A stretch of DNA of 64,000 bases from Ilex aquifolium (Eukaryota; Streptophyta; Magnoliopsida; Aquifoliales; Aquifoliaceae). The translations under genes and the position numbers were made by a program. Numbering within the stretch: the stretch's first letter is position 1; each line of letters starts with the position of its first letter. The stretch lies in the NCBI GenBank assembly GCA_951799425.1, contig OX637394.1, positions 27,254,001-27,318,000 on the forward strand, written 5' to 3'. Under the pieces are notes generated by a model. It saw only the letters and a program-made list of their open reading frames with translations, did not search any database and was not told the origin of the DNA. Shown here one piece after another: positions 1 through 10,261 of this stretch.

Positions 1-1000
1 AAAAAAACACATATTTCAAAATATAGCACTTTTAAAATTATTTACCAAATTACGACAATTTTTAAAAGCGGATTTAATAACTTTGCTTTTGTTAAAAAAC
101 GAAATCAACAATTATATTTTCTAAAAAAATAAAAAATTGGATTGTGGGAAAAGTGTGTTTACGTTTTCCAGAATCACACAAAAGAAAAGGAAAGTTGATA
201 GCTGGTTCAAAAAATTGTATTCCTCTAACAGATACACAAAAAATTTGGGTCCAACTATAACACACAAAATTTGACTGCAAACAAGAGAGAAATGGATCTC
301 GATGCTCTTCACATTGTATTCCTCTATCAGATACACAATAAGGTTCAAAAGAATCGAAACCCACTATCCTTCCGCTGCCAAGGACAAACCCCCATGGTTG
401 CTGCTTTTCACAAAAAGATCATGGCTATTATATGAGTATAAGAGTAAGACACAGGAAACAAAAAAAAAAATTCAGTTTCATACTAAGATAACTTGACATG
501 GGTTGTATTCTTATTGGATTTAAAAGAGTGAATGATACCAAAAAATAAATTTTTAATGTTATAGTTGGACTCAATATTGTGTAGTTGTGTGTGTGAGAGA
601 GAGAGAGAGAGAATCCTATGACGAAGGGAAAAGTTATCCAGCCACCCATGTCTGGGAAGTGATTCAATTCAAGTGAAGCATCCATTATAAACTACAACTG
701 TTTTAACACCATGACTGATTTAGAAATGAAGGATGAGTTGAAGAGTTTGCTGGTATCAAGATGATCTTTTTGTGTGAAATACTAAATACGCTTTTGAGAA
801 AAAGGGTAAAAAGCGTACTTATTAAACATGTTTTTATGACTATCATTTTTTTTTTAAAATAAAGGCAGATTAATTGACTCTGTTTTTTAACAAAAGCGGA
901 GTTATTGAATCCGTTTTTAAAAATTACCGTAATTTGGTAAATAAGTTCAAAAGTGTCATATTTCGGTATATATATTTTAAAATAACTGTATTTTAGTAAA
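1..1000. mobile_element. Terminal-inverted-repeat element, left end cut by window
   Basis: The first about 115 bases and the stretch at about 869-982 are imperfect reverse complements: 'accaaattacg' with 'aacaaaagc'-type words on one side return inverted on the other. The interior (about 120-865) is AT-rich, holds a GA microsatellite near 594-611 and two direct copies of a 'ttgtattcctct...cagatacacaa' word (about 214 and 312), and has no credible ORF. The shape suits a non-autonomous DNA transposon (MITE or Mutator-like). No target-site duplication can be tested because the left end may lie outside the window. Confidence 0.55.
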
Positions 1001-1050
1001 TAACTCTCACAAAGTCGGGAGTGTTTTGATCATTTTATTTCAACCACATG

Positions 1051-1330
1051 ACAGTTAGCCCGAGTGGTGTAGCCTGGCCATTCTCATGGGGAAGGTACGG
1101 GGTTCAAGCCCCGGCTGGGGATATTGGGTATCCTGACTGCAGATTTTTGGAACATTAGGTTCCCTTTCTCATTTTTTGGTTAGGAAATAGCTTCCTCAGC
1201 GATCTGTCTCATTGCAGGAGGAAGGAAGCGGAGCAACCACTAGAAGAAAGCCTAATGGTATGATTTCAGACCATGCTTGGGGCGCTTCCGCCTTAGTTAG
1301 TGCTTTTTGGCCGGGGACAAAACTATTAAG
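1051..1330 (+). mobile_element. tRNA-derived SINE-like sequence
   Basis: The head contains an A-box-like word (TGGTGTAGCCTGG, near 1061) and a good B-box (GGTTCAAGCCCC, near 1101), the two internal RNA polymerase III promoter elements, at tRNA-like spacing. It is followed by about 200 bp of non-tRNA sequence. The head does not fold as an intact tRNA because the acceptor ends do not pair, so a tRNA-derived SINE is more likely than a tRNA gene. The 3' boundary is a guess and no flanking duplication was found. Confidence 0.4.
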
Positions 1331-2615
1331 AGGAAAAACAACTACGTACCTCTAATTGAGATCTAAGAGATAGTGCCAGATGCATCAAGAAGAAGGGGAA
1401 GGTTGGAGGAGGTATATCAAGAAGCTATAAAGCATTCAACAAATCACAACCCTATGTTAGGAATGTTTTTTTCTTAGGTAAGTCTTATTCTAGGAATGTA
1501 AGAATTATCTTAATGTTAATTAAAGGGATGTAGCCAAAACCAATCTCTATGCAAACAAAATCAAGTAGATCATAATGTTTTCAACGATTTTTACAGTCAA
1601 TGGATGTGAATAGTGGTCAAAATGGAAACATTTATTACCAAGAGCCTCCATCCACGTTGGCACCTGTATAAACCAAACTAATTGAATTAAATATTAAATT
1701 CTGCCTGCCTTCATGGGGTTCCAGATTTTCTCTATAGTGAATGCGAGTGCCCGGTGAGGAACACCGAACAATACCAGGGACATGGTGTATATACTGGCGA
1801 AGTTTGGACTCAGGTGCTAACATGAAAGAAACCGCAACAAAGTGTCCATTACAACCCTCAATGTTTCAGTACCCACCACTTCGCAACCCCAGTAAGAATC
1901 AAGGAGGTATTTAGACAATGGGGTGCAATAATGTGTCATGAAAACTCATGCAACTCCCAAAAATCAATGTTAAAGAACATAAGTTTTTAAGAACTTACCA
2001 CGGGATCAAGCAAACAGATTACCCATCATCTATGATTTAAGCCCGTTGCCCTTGTAAAAGCAAGACCACAAGGCAAACAATACTTCGAGGAACGAACATC
2101 GCCCGCAAAGCAATGGCTCAAAAGCAAGTGCATTTCTTTCACAACTAAAAGTACCAGAAAATATGAATTCACCTTTATGTAATTAAGATGCACATGATTT
2201 GAAGGTTTGAAGGAACCACAAATGTCACACTTCCAGATTTCTGTGAATCTCAGAAAAGTCTAGGTCTATCATAATGTTTCGGATTAGTGGTTCGTACCCT
2301 TAAGCTTGCAATTATTTAAATTGGCAGATACTGCAGAAATACACCATATATACACACACAAAATGAAACAAATAAACATTTGCTTTCAGTAGACACCAAA
2401 CAACAGATACCAGCGGTCACAACGATGTAGAAGCTGGTTAAAAGTTGAATTATAGTACATATATAGGCAAACATGACCAGAAGATGGTCAGTGAATAAAA
2501 TAGAACCTTAAATGAACTCAATGCTATCATTTCGATTCACAACAGAGACTGTAAAATAGGTAAAAAGATGCGTAAATAAACTTCCGAAACACCAATAAAT
2601 GCATCTTCAACCTGG
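1331..2615. other. Gene-free stretch downstream of the SUB1-like gene
   Basis: AT-rich sequence with no ORF that looks coding. The part nearest 2615 should include the 3' UTR and polyadenylation region of the minus-strand gene that ends at 2616. Nothing else is recognisable. Confidence 0.5.
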
Positions 2616-4274
2616 TCAGCATGTATTGATCCCATCCTTGCAATCATTGGTCAAGTTATAGAATGTCTCTACCTGTGTCTTCGCCCTGTAAAGAACCTCA
2701 GTGTCCACTTCAACTCTCATATATCCATCAAAATCAACTGAACGGCCAGCATTCAGGAGTCTTGTCTCATTGTACCACTCACTTGTATTACCCCACAATT
2801 CCTTGTAATCATCAAGCAAATGAACCTTGTAATGAGACCTCAGTTTATCAAAGTAATTATAGAAGGGTTCATTGGTGGCAATATACAGATTCCTCCCAGA
2901 TTGAATCATCCCTTGAAGCTTCGCAACAAGGGCATCTGGGGATGTGTCAGCATCCAAATGGGGCCAGAGCTCCTTATTCTGAGCTTTCTCTCCTCGAACC
3001 ACATGGACCGCATCAAAATCCCAGTCCATTCGCCCACTAATCTCAGAAACTATATTCATAAGTCTTTTTGATTTCCATAAAGCATGCCACGGCCTCTGGA
3101 CATACTTTGCAGCTTGACCTTCACAAACCCTATACCAATAGTTATCCGGCTCAGGACCATCAAATTGCCTCCATATAATTGCACTTTTATCTTTCTTTAG
3201 TTGCATCGGTGTGATCTTATAGCTCGCAACCTTCCTAACTGGAATTTTCTTCTTATGGACCCTATCCCATTTTTTCCAGTCTTGAAGGAACTCGTCCTCC
3301 TCCAGAATAGATGCGACCTCTTTCAAATGTTCAAAATCAAAATAGAACCTAAAGTCCTTTCCCTCCTCATCCTTGTTGCTCTGTGTATGCATTCCCGCCA
3401 AACAAATGCTTAGATCCATTACAAATGTTCTGTTCAAATACTGGGCTTCCCCAAGAGCACATAAGAAACTCCAAAGATAATGATTCATTCCTTTACAATA
3501 ATCCCCTCCGCGCGAATAGTATAAATACTTCCCCTTCCTAAACACGGAGTCTGATCCCAACACCGGGATCGTGTCATTGATCTCATCATCACGAATTGCT
3601 GAAGTAATTTTAGCATTTTCATCTCTACCAGTCGCTTTAACTCGAACCCTTGGCCGGCGGGCATTAATACCTGAATGCCAACCCCTCGCACTAAGCACTT
3701 TATAAGTACAATTACCACCAAATCCAATCTTAAACCTCCGAAAATCCCTATACTTTCTCCATGACTTCTCTTTCTTGTTTCTAAACCTCCAAGCCACATC
3801 ACACTCATCTGTTTTGGACCCATTAACCGGTATTTGGTACTCCAAAAACACAATTGACTTGAAAACCTTCAAATTAAACTTCTCAATTGCGATCAAAAGT
3901 CTAGGATCTGAGCAATTAACCACTCTCACATCCTCACAGCCCGATTTTAAGGTCAAACTTGCAAAATTTTCTTCAGATTTCTCAATGACCGTTTCATTGA
4001 TTGGTTCTGCTGCTCCGGCAGGCACTGCCCAAGGAGCAGCAATATCTTCGCCGGTTTTAAGGACAGAAGTGTCAGTTTGGAAGGTGGCATTTTCGACTTG
4101 GGTAAAAACCCCAGTTAGGGCTCTGGAGGACTCCCATGGATCAGGAGGTTGGTATGTGATGGCAATTACAGTAAATATGAGTACCGAGAACACAAACACA
4201 GAGAAACAAAGATTGCTTATGAGCTTTACTAGGTTTTGCCCGATTGCGTCTGTTGTTGAATTCAACTCTTTCAT
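2616..4274 (-). CDS. SUB1-related O-fucosyltransferase-like type II membrane protein
   Basis: A single uninterrupted coding exon of 552 residues. The reading frame extends seven codons upstream to a TTG, but the first in-frame ATG (at 4274) begins 'MKELNSTTD' and is taken as the start. Residues about 18-41 are a hydrophobic signal anchor after a short cytosolic tail, so the protein should be a type II membrane protein of the Golgi or ER. The lumenal part has many N-glycosylation sequons (NATF, NETV, NCSD, NCTY, NRTF, NTSE, NLTN). A motif with RGGDYCKGMNHYLWSF (from about 255) and HVVRGEK (about 424) resembles the sugar-nucleotide-binding region of plant O-fucosyltransferase-like proteins. Overall match is to the plant family of Arabidopsis SUB1 (At4g08810) and its paralogues, once annotated as calcium-binding and linked to cryptochrome/phytochrome signalling. 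Enzymatic activity is inferred from the fold, not shown. No frame damage is visible. Confidence 0.9.
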   Translation of the reverse strand: MKELNSTTDAIGQNLVKLISNLCFSVFVFSVLIFTVIAITYQPPDPWESSRALTGVFTQVENATFQTDTSVLKTGEDIAAPWAVPAGAAEPINETVIEKSEENFASLTLKSGCEDVRVVNCSDPRLLIAIEKFNLKVFKSIVFLEYQIPVNGSKTDECDVAWRFRNKKEKSWRKYRDFRRFKIGFGGNCTYKVLSARGWHSGINARRPRVRVKATGRDENAKITSAIRDDEINDTIPVLGSDSVFRKGKYLYYSRGGDYCKGMNHYLWSFLCALGEAQYLNRTFVMDLSICLAGMHTQSNKDEEGKDFRFYFDFEHLKEVASILEEDEFLQDWKKWDRVHKKKIPVRKVASYKITPMQLKKDKSAIIWRQFDGPEPDNYWYRVCEGQAAKYVQRPWHALWKSKRLMNIVSEISGRMDWDFDAVHVVRGEKAQNKELWPHLDADTSPDALVAKLQGMIQSGRNLYIATNEPFYNYFDKLRSHYKVHLLDDYKELWGNTSEWYNETRLLNAGRSVDFDGYMRVEVDTEVLYRAKTQVETFYNLTNDCKDGINTC

Positions 4275-4760
4275 TGATGCAACAGAGAAATTCAAATACT
4301 GATCAAACTGGATTCATAGAAATGAATAGTTGGATCGGAAAATTTCGCAAATCGAGCAAAAAAAATATGGATCTTGAAGCTAAAAATGAGGAAATGGGGT
4401 CGTTTCAACAGACTAGGATTCGGGTTACTCACCTCTGAGAGGCAATGAACCCTTATTTCTTATATAGAACTTACAAGAAGAAGGAGATCTTGAAATGACA
4501 AGGTGAGAAATTGGATTGTAGAGAGAGAAAGAGAGAGAACAATGCAAATGAGGTGAGGGAGAGCTTGGGTTAGAGATTTACTTACCTGTGATCTGAAAAA
4601 ACGCGATGTACTGAAAGCATGGGTTTACAAAGAAAAGCTTGGATCTTGAAGTTACCACGTATGAGACAATGTGATTCTGTAGAGAGAGAGAGAGCAGATT
4701 AATTGAGTTTTTGGTTTACTTACCCCACAGATCTGATATAAAGAGACTCAACGCCAAGTA
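4275..4760 (-). promoter_or_regulatory. 5' leader with several probable UTR introns
   Basis: Reading the minus strand, three strong splice donors precede the ATG: AG/GTAAGT-type sites with first intron bases at 4723 and 4585, and AGAG/GTGAGT at 4432. A strong acceptor (a long CT run ending TACAG, exon starting at 4677) lies between the first two, so an exon at 4677-4586 is likely. Acceptor candidates for the last intron lie between 4430 and 4290 (for example GATCAG just upstream of the ATG). The CT run is a GA microsatellite on the plus strand, so repeat length may affect splicing. Confidence 0.55.
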
Positions 4761-5515
4761 GGGCGATGGACAGAGAGATCTCAACGGGTTTTGTGATACA
4801 TAATTCAGTCTATTGGCTATCTTTACTTTGAAGTTGTTTTGTGTGAAAAATGAGAGTATATCACATTCATTTGAGATACAAAATTGATTGTTCCAATATC
4901 ATATCTGTGAAATTTTTTATCAAAATTTAAATCTCACATCAATATAAATTATAAGATCAGTAGGTCATATAAACTCTCATTAACTTTTCAATGATTATTA
5001 ATGTGACACACCACCTAGAATCAAAAAATTCAATTAAAATTTTGATGGACACATCATTTCTCTCCTGCAAATGCACGAATAAGTGCTAATTATAAAATAT
5101 TTGAAGTTCAATATCATTAGCATACTATGTTAATAAATTAGACAACCCAAGTTTATTTTGACCAATCATCTATATCATTAAGTATATGACATGTTGAATT
5201 TTAAAACAAAAAATGGCTCAAATCGTTTTAAGATAAATAAAGACTTGATTCAATGGACAACGATAACCTAACATAAACAACGGTTTAGATCATTTCAGAA
5301 TTTTAGATCCTATAGACCAAAATGAGCTCTGAAAAAAAAAAAAATCCCGCCTAAAAACGTTCCATTTTGCTTACCCTAAATCACTTTTATCCCCCTTATC
5401 TCCTTTCCTAATCTTCTCCATCTGTCCATGTCTCACAAATCCTCTCCCTCTGTCCCAAGAATCTGTTTTCCAAATTAAAACCTCAGTTTTCTTATTGTCT
5501 CTCTCACGCCCAACA
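4761..5515. other. Intergenic AT-rich spacer
   Basis: The right-hand part should hold the promoter of the SUB1-related gene, but no convincing TATA box could be assigned. No ORF, repeat or RNA gene is evident. Confidence 0.4.
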
Positions 5516-7845
5516 TGTAAAATTTAGAAAAATTAAAACTTAATTAAAAAGGGCAAAATAGTAAGTAGTCGTTTACGGTATGGGTTGAAAATCTAAATTT
5601 TTCTAGAATTCAGATGAAGAAACGGACCTCACTGTTGGATTCGTATCACGAAATCTAGTTACCAAATCAGTTTTCGTTGAATTTTGAGACAAACGGATTT
5701 TTTGCGTTTTATAAGGCAATCGAGCGTGGCATTCAGAGAGTATTTAAAGGGGGAAAATAAAATTTTTCTCCCATTCCTTGCCTTAAAATTCGGAAAAGAG
5801 AGATAAGAGAGAAAATCTCAAAGTTCTCCCACCTTCCTTCCTTGATCCATCAAGATCCAACCGTTGGATCACTCGGGCCAAGAGTTAAATTCGTTCTATG
5901 CAACGAGAGCTACGCAATCATACCAAAAATCGTGATTTTCTCCAAACTCTCAAAGACGGGAATTTCGGGATAAGCTTGAAAGGCTTGATTTGGAGTTTTT
6001 GAGGCTTCTACTATGCGGGCATACACTATAAGAGCTAGGGTTCCCTCCTATCTATGTTTATTTTCAACCTAGGTTGTTGTCATATGAAATGGGTAGGTTG
6101 ATAGAGATGAATTCTCATGTATAACACAAACTTAGTGTAGCTAGAATATGAAAAATGAATACGAGCACATGTCAAAACCAATTCTTGCTTGATTTGAGTT
6201 TGATGAAATGGATTGTTGGGCATGCTACGTGTTTACATGTTTTGCCTACTAAGTGTTTGATAAAATGGTTATGGATGTTCAAGTTTGTTATTTGAATGGA
6301 AAATGCTATATCATGCTTGATGATGTTATGAAATGTTCTTATACACTTCATGATATAATAGACATTTTGATGTTTTATGGGATATTGTCATATGCTCACA
6401 TGTTATAGTTAGCTTATGATGAATTAAAAATGGAACATCTAAATTACATTGCATGTGCACTGGTTGTACTACATTCATGGACATTGGACTGAGTGTCAGT
6501 GGGTGGGTGCATGGGTTGATGGGTGGACTCGGAAAGTTTGGATCAAAGTCCAATTGTGTCACACAAAACATTGCATATAAAAATTGTGTCGGGTATAGCA
6601 AGAAGTGATAGATTCTCCCTCGGGTGCAACGCCTGGTTACTTGGTTCACTCACTTGACCAACAGTGCAAATCCAAAAAAGTGTGCCGGTGTACTCAGAAC
6701 CGGAGGTGTGATGCCCTCAAATGCTGTGTCGGTTTAGTAGACTATTAATGTGATGTCCATAAATTAGCTACCCAAGAAAGACACAAAGATTTTATAAAAT
6801 ATTCATTGGATGTCTAACATCAATGACGGGGGCTTGGATGTCCGAATCCATACGCTTGACATAACATGTGTTATGAGAACCGGTGGGGCTCGAGTTACAT
6901 TGCATGCGTGAGTTCTCATCTCATGGCATGACATGAAATTGTGGCATTCATTTATAAAATTTGTGTTTGAATGAATATTTGACATGATGATTTCCATGTG
7001 ACATTTCATATGCATCTGAGTTGAGAAGTGACCTCTTTAGGAGATACCCTATTGTGCATGAATCACTTCAGGTGTTGGACAGGCTCCAACAGACAGCCCT
7101 CACTTGGGCCCATGTTGACGATAAAGCCAATTGTGACTCTTGAATTACATTTTGTAGTCCTTCTATATTTCCATATTGGCCTTATTTTAATTATGTACAA
7201 AACTTATACTTTGGCTAAGGCATGTAATGAGACTCTCTTGGATAATATTATTTTGTAAACAAATGAATGTAATGGATGTTGTATGGGTTTGAAGGGTTAA
7301 AAGTTAAAATCTAGAAAAATTGGGGTTATTTGGGCCCTAGGTACTGGTACCTCACAGGTACCTAGCTTCTAGTGGGTTCAAGTACAGATACCTATACTCA
7401 TAGGTACCAGTACTCCGATGATAGTGGGTCTAGGTATCGGTATCAAGTCTTACAGGTACCATCACCTGACTTCTAGAGGGCTCAGGTACTGGTACTACCT
7501 ATCAGAGGTATCGGTACCTCTTCCCAAAAATTGGTTTTTGAACTTCGACGCTTCCAAGCCTTCATATCTTGAGCTCTTTTCTTTGGATGATGTAAATGGT
7601 TAAATTTTAAGTCTTAGACTTTTGGATTTGGACCTTGGAATATTCGTATGATTAATATATGCACAAGTTATGTATTGGGTAGTACTACCGTGTAAAGGAG
7701 ACTCTGATTGAATTCCGTTTTGTTATGATTCTGATGAATGGGGTGTAACGACGTGGTATCGGGTTATGCAGTATTCACGGATATTCCGCGGGTTAATGGG
7801 TGATCAACGAGTTGAGAAAGGACCCCCGGATTTTGGGGTGTCACA
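5516..7845 (+). mobile_element. Ty3/gypsy LTR (Tekay/Del-like), plus orientation
   Basis: The LTR begins TGTAAAATTTAG and ends GGGGTGTCACA, and is followed immediately by a tRNA-Met-type primer-binding site (TTGGTATTAGAG, from 7848). A TATA-like TATTTAAA sits at 5741. Its first 250 bp align with the starts of the LTRs that end at 10049, 15329 and 23729 (minus strand): shared blocks include an 'AAAGGGCAAAATAGTA' segment and 'GGATTCGTATCACGAAAT'. Its last 100 bp align with the terminal part of the 21287-23729 solo LTR. ORFs inside are not credible. Confidence 0.8.
7335..7520 (+). repeat. GGTACC/GGTATCGGTACC array inside the LTR
   Basis: About four degenerate units of roughly 40-55 bp, each with paired GGTACC-like palindromes (AGGTACTGGTACC, TAGGTACCAGTACT, GGTATCGGTATC, GGTACTGGTACT) and a shared spacer with CTTCTAG. 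It lies about 330-500 bp before the LTR 3' end, the same place as the GTACCGGTAC array of the 21287-23729 LTR. Confidence 0.75.
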
Positions 7846-8040
7846 GCTTGGTATTAGAGATTAGGTTCCCGATTACCTTGGGACTTGAGGGTAGATTGGG
7901 TTAAGCCATTGCATTCATTATGCATTACATTTTATGTGTATTAAATGCTACATGTTGTGTGATATGAGATTATATGAATGATTAAATGTGTATGGGAATG
8001 AGACACTAGGGTTAGAAAACATCTCTTACATCCCGAGACC
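7846..8040 (+). mobile_element. Primer-binding site and start of internal region
   Basis: The LTR end is followed by 'cttggtattagagat', matching the initiator-methionine tRNA primer site seen intact at 56668 (TTGGTATCAGAG). The internal sequence then runs for only about 180 bp without a gag before it meets unrelated Tat-type pol sequence near 8041. Confidence 0.65.
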
Positions 8041-8830
8041 AGATATCTCCCTCTAGAGAAGGTAGCTTTAGCCTTGGTCACCAGGACCATGAAACTTAGA
8101 CATTACTTCCAAGATCACCCTATTGTGGTCCTAACTGACCAGCCTTTGAAGCTCGTACTTTGGAAAGAAGAGTTGTTGGGAAGAGTTGCCAAGTGAGCCA
8201 CTGAGCTAGGAGATTTTGACATTCAATATCATCCCCGTGTATCCATCAAAGGAAAAATCCTAGCGAACTTCATTGTCAAGTTCACACATCTCGAACCGAC
8301 CTCACTAGAGAAAGAACCATCCCATACCTTAGAGGTTTCTCGTGGGACTTTGAGTTTAAATGTGGATGGGTCTTCAATGCTCAGGGGACAGGGATCAGGG
8401 TTGTCTTGACCAGCCAAGATATGAAGCCAAATATGAGGCCCTTTTCTTCAGACTCAACATAGCCAAACCAATTGGGTCCGACCATCTGCAAGTGTTCTAT
8501 GATTCACAATTGATCATAAAACTAGGTGAATGGGGATTTTGAAACTCGTGATGCAAAGATAAGAGCTTACCACCAAAAGGTGCAAGGAATGATGGTAGAG
8601 TTCCAAGAGGTCTCTGTCTCACAGACTCCTCGAGATCATAATAGTCGCACACATGCCCTAGCGTGTTTGGCCTTGCCCCTCAGTTTAGAATTCACTTAGC
8701 CACAATGACTTGGCGCCAGCGTGACTCTCCTGGTCTAATCTGATAGGTTAACCCCGAGTTAGATGGATCCCATAATTAGTTATTTGAAGACAAGGGAGCT
8801 TCCCAAGTGCCATAAGGAACCAAAAAGATC
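8041..8830 (+). pseudogene. Tat-type gypsy RNase H/archaeal RNase H fragment
   Basis: Conceptual translation gives an RNase H region (PLEKVALALV, VLTDQPLKLVL, GDFDIQYHPRVSIKGK) followed by a second, archaeal-type RNase H (LNVDGSS, YEAKYEALFF, VFYDSQLIIK) and a linker with a 'WxDPI'-like remnant. The same order occurs in the larger Tat element at 41.1-42.1 kb. Several stops and frameshifts interrupt it. No RT precedes it and no integrase follows, so it is a fragment joined to the gypsy leader at about 8040. Confidence 0.8.
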
Positions 8831-8849
8831 AAACTCACACTCATGTCAA

Positions 8850-10049
8850 TGCCAACGAATGTAGTGCAACACGTGAGTATGCAAATATGATGTACAATTG
8901 CAACTCCATTTTATCATAATGTTAATCATATCATAAAACATATAATAACATTTCATAAACATCACCTAGCACGCTATATATGATCATTATCCAAATAACT
9001 CATACTTGCCTTTACCTAATCATTTACCCAAATACTTAGTGGGCATAAAATGTAAACACTTAGCATACCAAAAATAATTCATTTAACATACATATGGACT
9101 CATACCCATATAACATGCTAACAAATCAATTAAGCTTGATATGTCATAAATTTATCAAGGTCATGCTAATTTACAATTAACATGCTTTAAGTCACTAATA
9201 CTAACACGTAACAAATTAATCATAATAGGGTTCCACAAATTAAAGAATTCACCATACATCCTACATCTAACCGAACTCAAATACACACACTAGTCAAGAG
9301 CTAAGACATGTGAGACACACGCCCATCGCCCTACCTATTTTATATAGCAACCCTAAGTTGAAAGTAAACCTAGATAGAAGGGAATGCTACCTCTTGTAGT
9401 ATGTGCACGAGGTAGAATGACTCCTCATGATACCAAACGATGCTTTATTCAACCTCTAGCCAATACTCCAACTTTTTCCATATGTTAAAATGGACTTGGT
9501 TGGTACAGGCGAGTAACTCTCATCGCTGTGAGCAACTTTAATTCTTGCCCCAACTTGATACGTCACACAAATCATTGTAGATCGAAGAGAAAAGGAAGAA
9601 GAAGATGAAAAAGTTGGGTTTCTTCTCTCTTTTTTTCCTACTGTCAAAATTTGAAGAAATGAAAAAGAGTGGAGGACTTTGTCTTCCACTTTATTTCACC
9701 TTTTATATACTTGGGCCTTAAGGCACCAAGTGTCACATTTCCATTTGTCCAAATTTTGTTCCAACCAATCACATCTTGCTATGTCATGTTTGATATAATT
9801 TTATGAGAAGTACTTTAAATTATACAAAATTTAATTGTGTGATACCCGATCGCATCGTAACACTCGAAGATTCGACTGTCTTGAAATTTGATGAAAATTG
9901 ACTGACAAGCCCAATTTCGTGAGATGAATCCAACGGTGATGTCCGTTTCGTCATCCCAGTTATATAAAAATTCAATTTTTCGACCTATGTTTTAACGGCT
10001 AGTAACTGTTTTACCCTTTTTTTAAAATTTAAATTTTTCCCAAGTTTCA
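8850..10049 (-). mobile_element. 3' LTR fragment of a Tekay/Del-like gypsy element
   Basis: On the minus strand the LTR starts TGAAACTTGGG at 10049, just after a polypurine stretch (AAAGGGGGAGAAT at about 10051-10063), as expected for a 3' LTR. The first 580 bp are a near copy of 14770-15329. The low-coordinate end lacks the expected GGCGTCACA terminus, so the LTR is truncated near 8850 against the Tat fragment. The rest is AT-rich and non-coding. Confidence 0.7.
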
Positions 10050-10261
10050 AATTCTCCCCCTTTAAGGGAATGTAGTTTCCAAAATTACACACACATGCAC
10101 ATATAACAAAATTCATATGCAACAAGTCATATACTACGCTATGACTATAAGAAATGTACTTTCATCCTCAAACAAGAACCGATAGGTAGCCCACATAGAG
10201 TTATCGTGCTCTTATGTCACCTATTTGATACCCCGGTGCTACCACGACACCTTCACTAGCC

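Noticed and set aside
1051-1125. Functional tRNA gene
   Set aside because: Box A and B are present but the arms do not pair as a tRNA.
2616-4295. 559-residue start for the SUB1-related protein
   Set aside because: The codon at 4295 is TTG; the first ATG in frame is at 4274, giving 552 residues.
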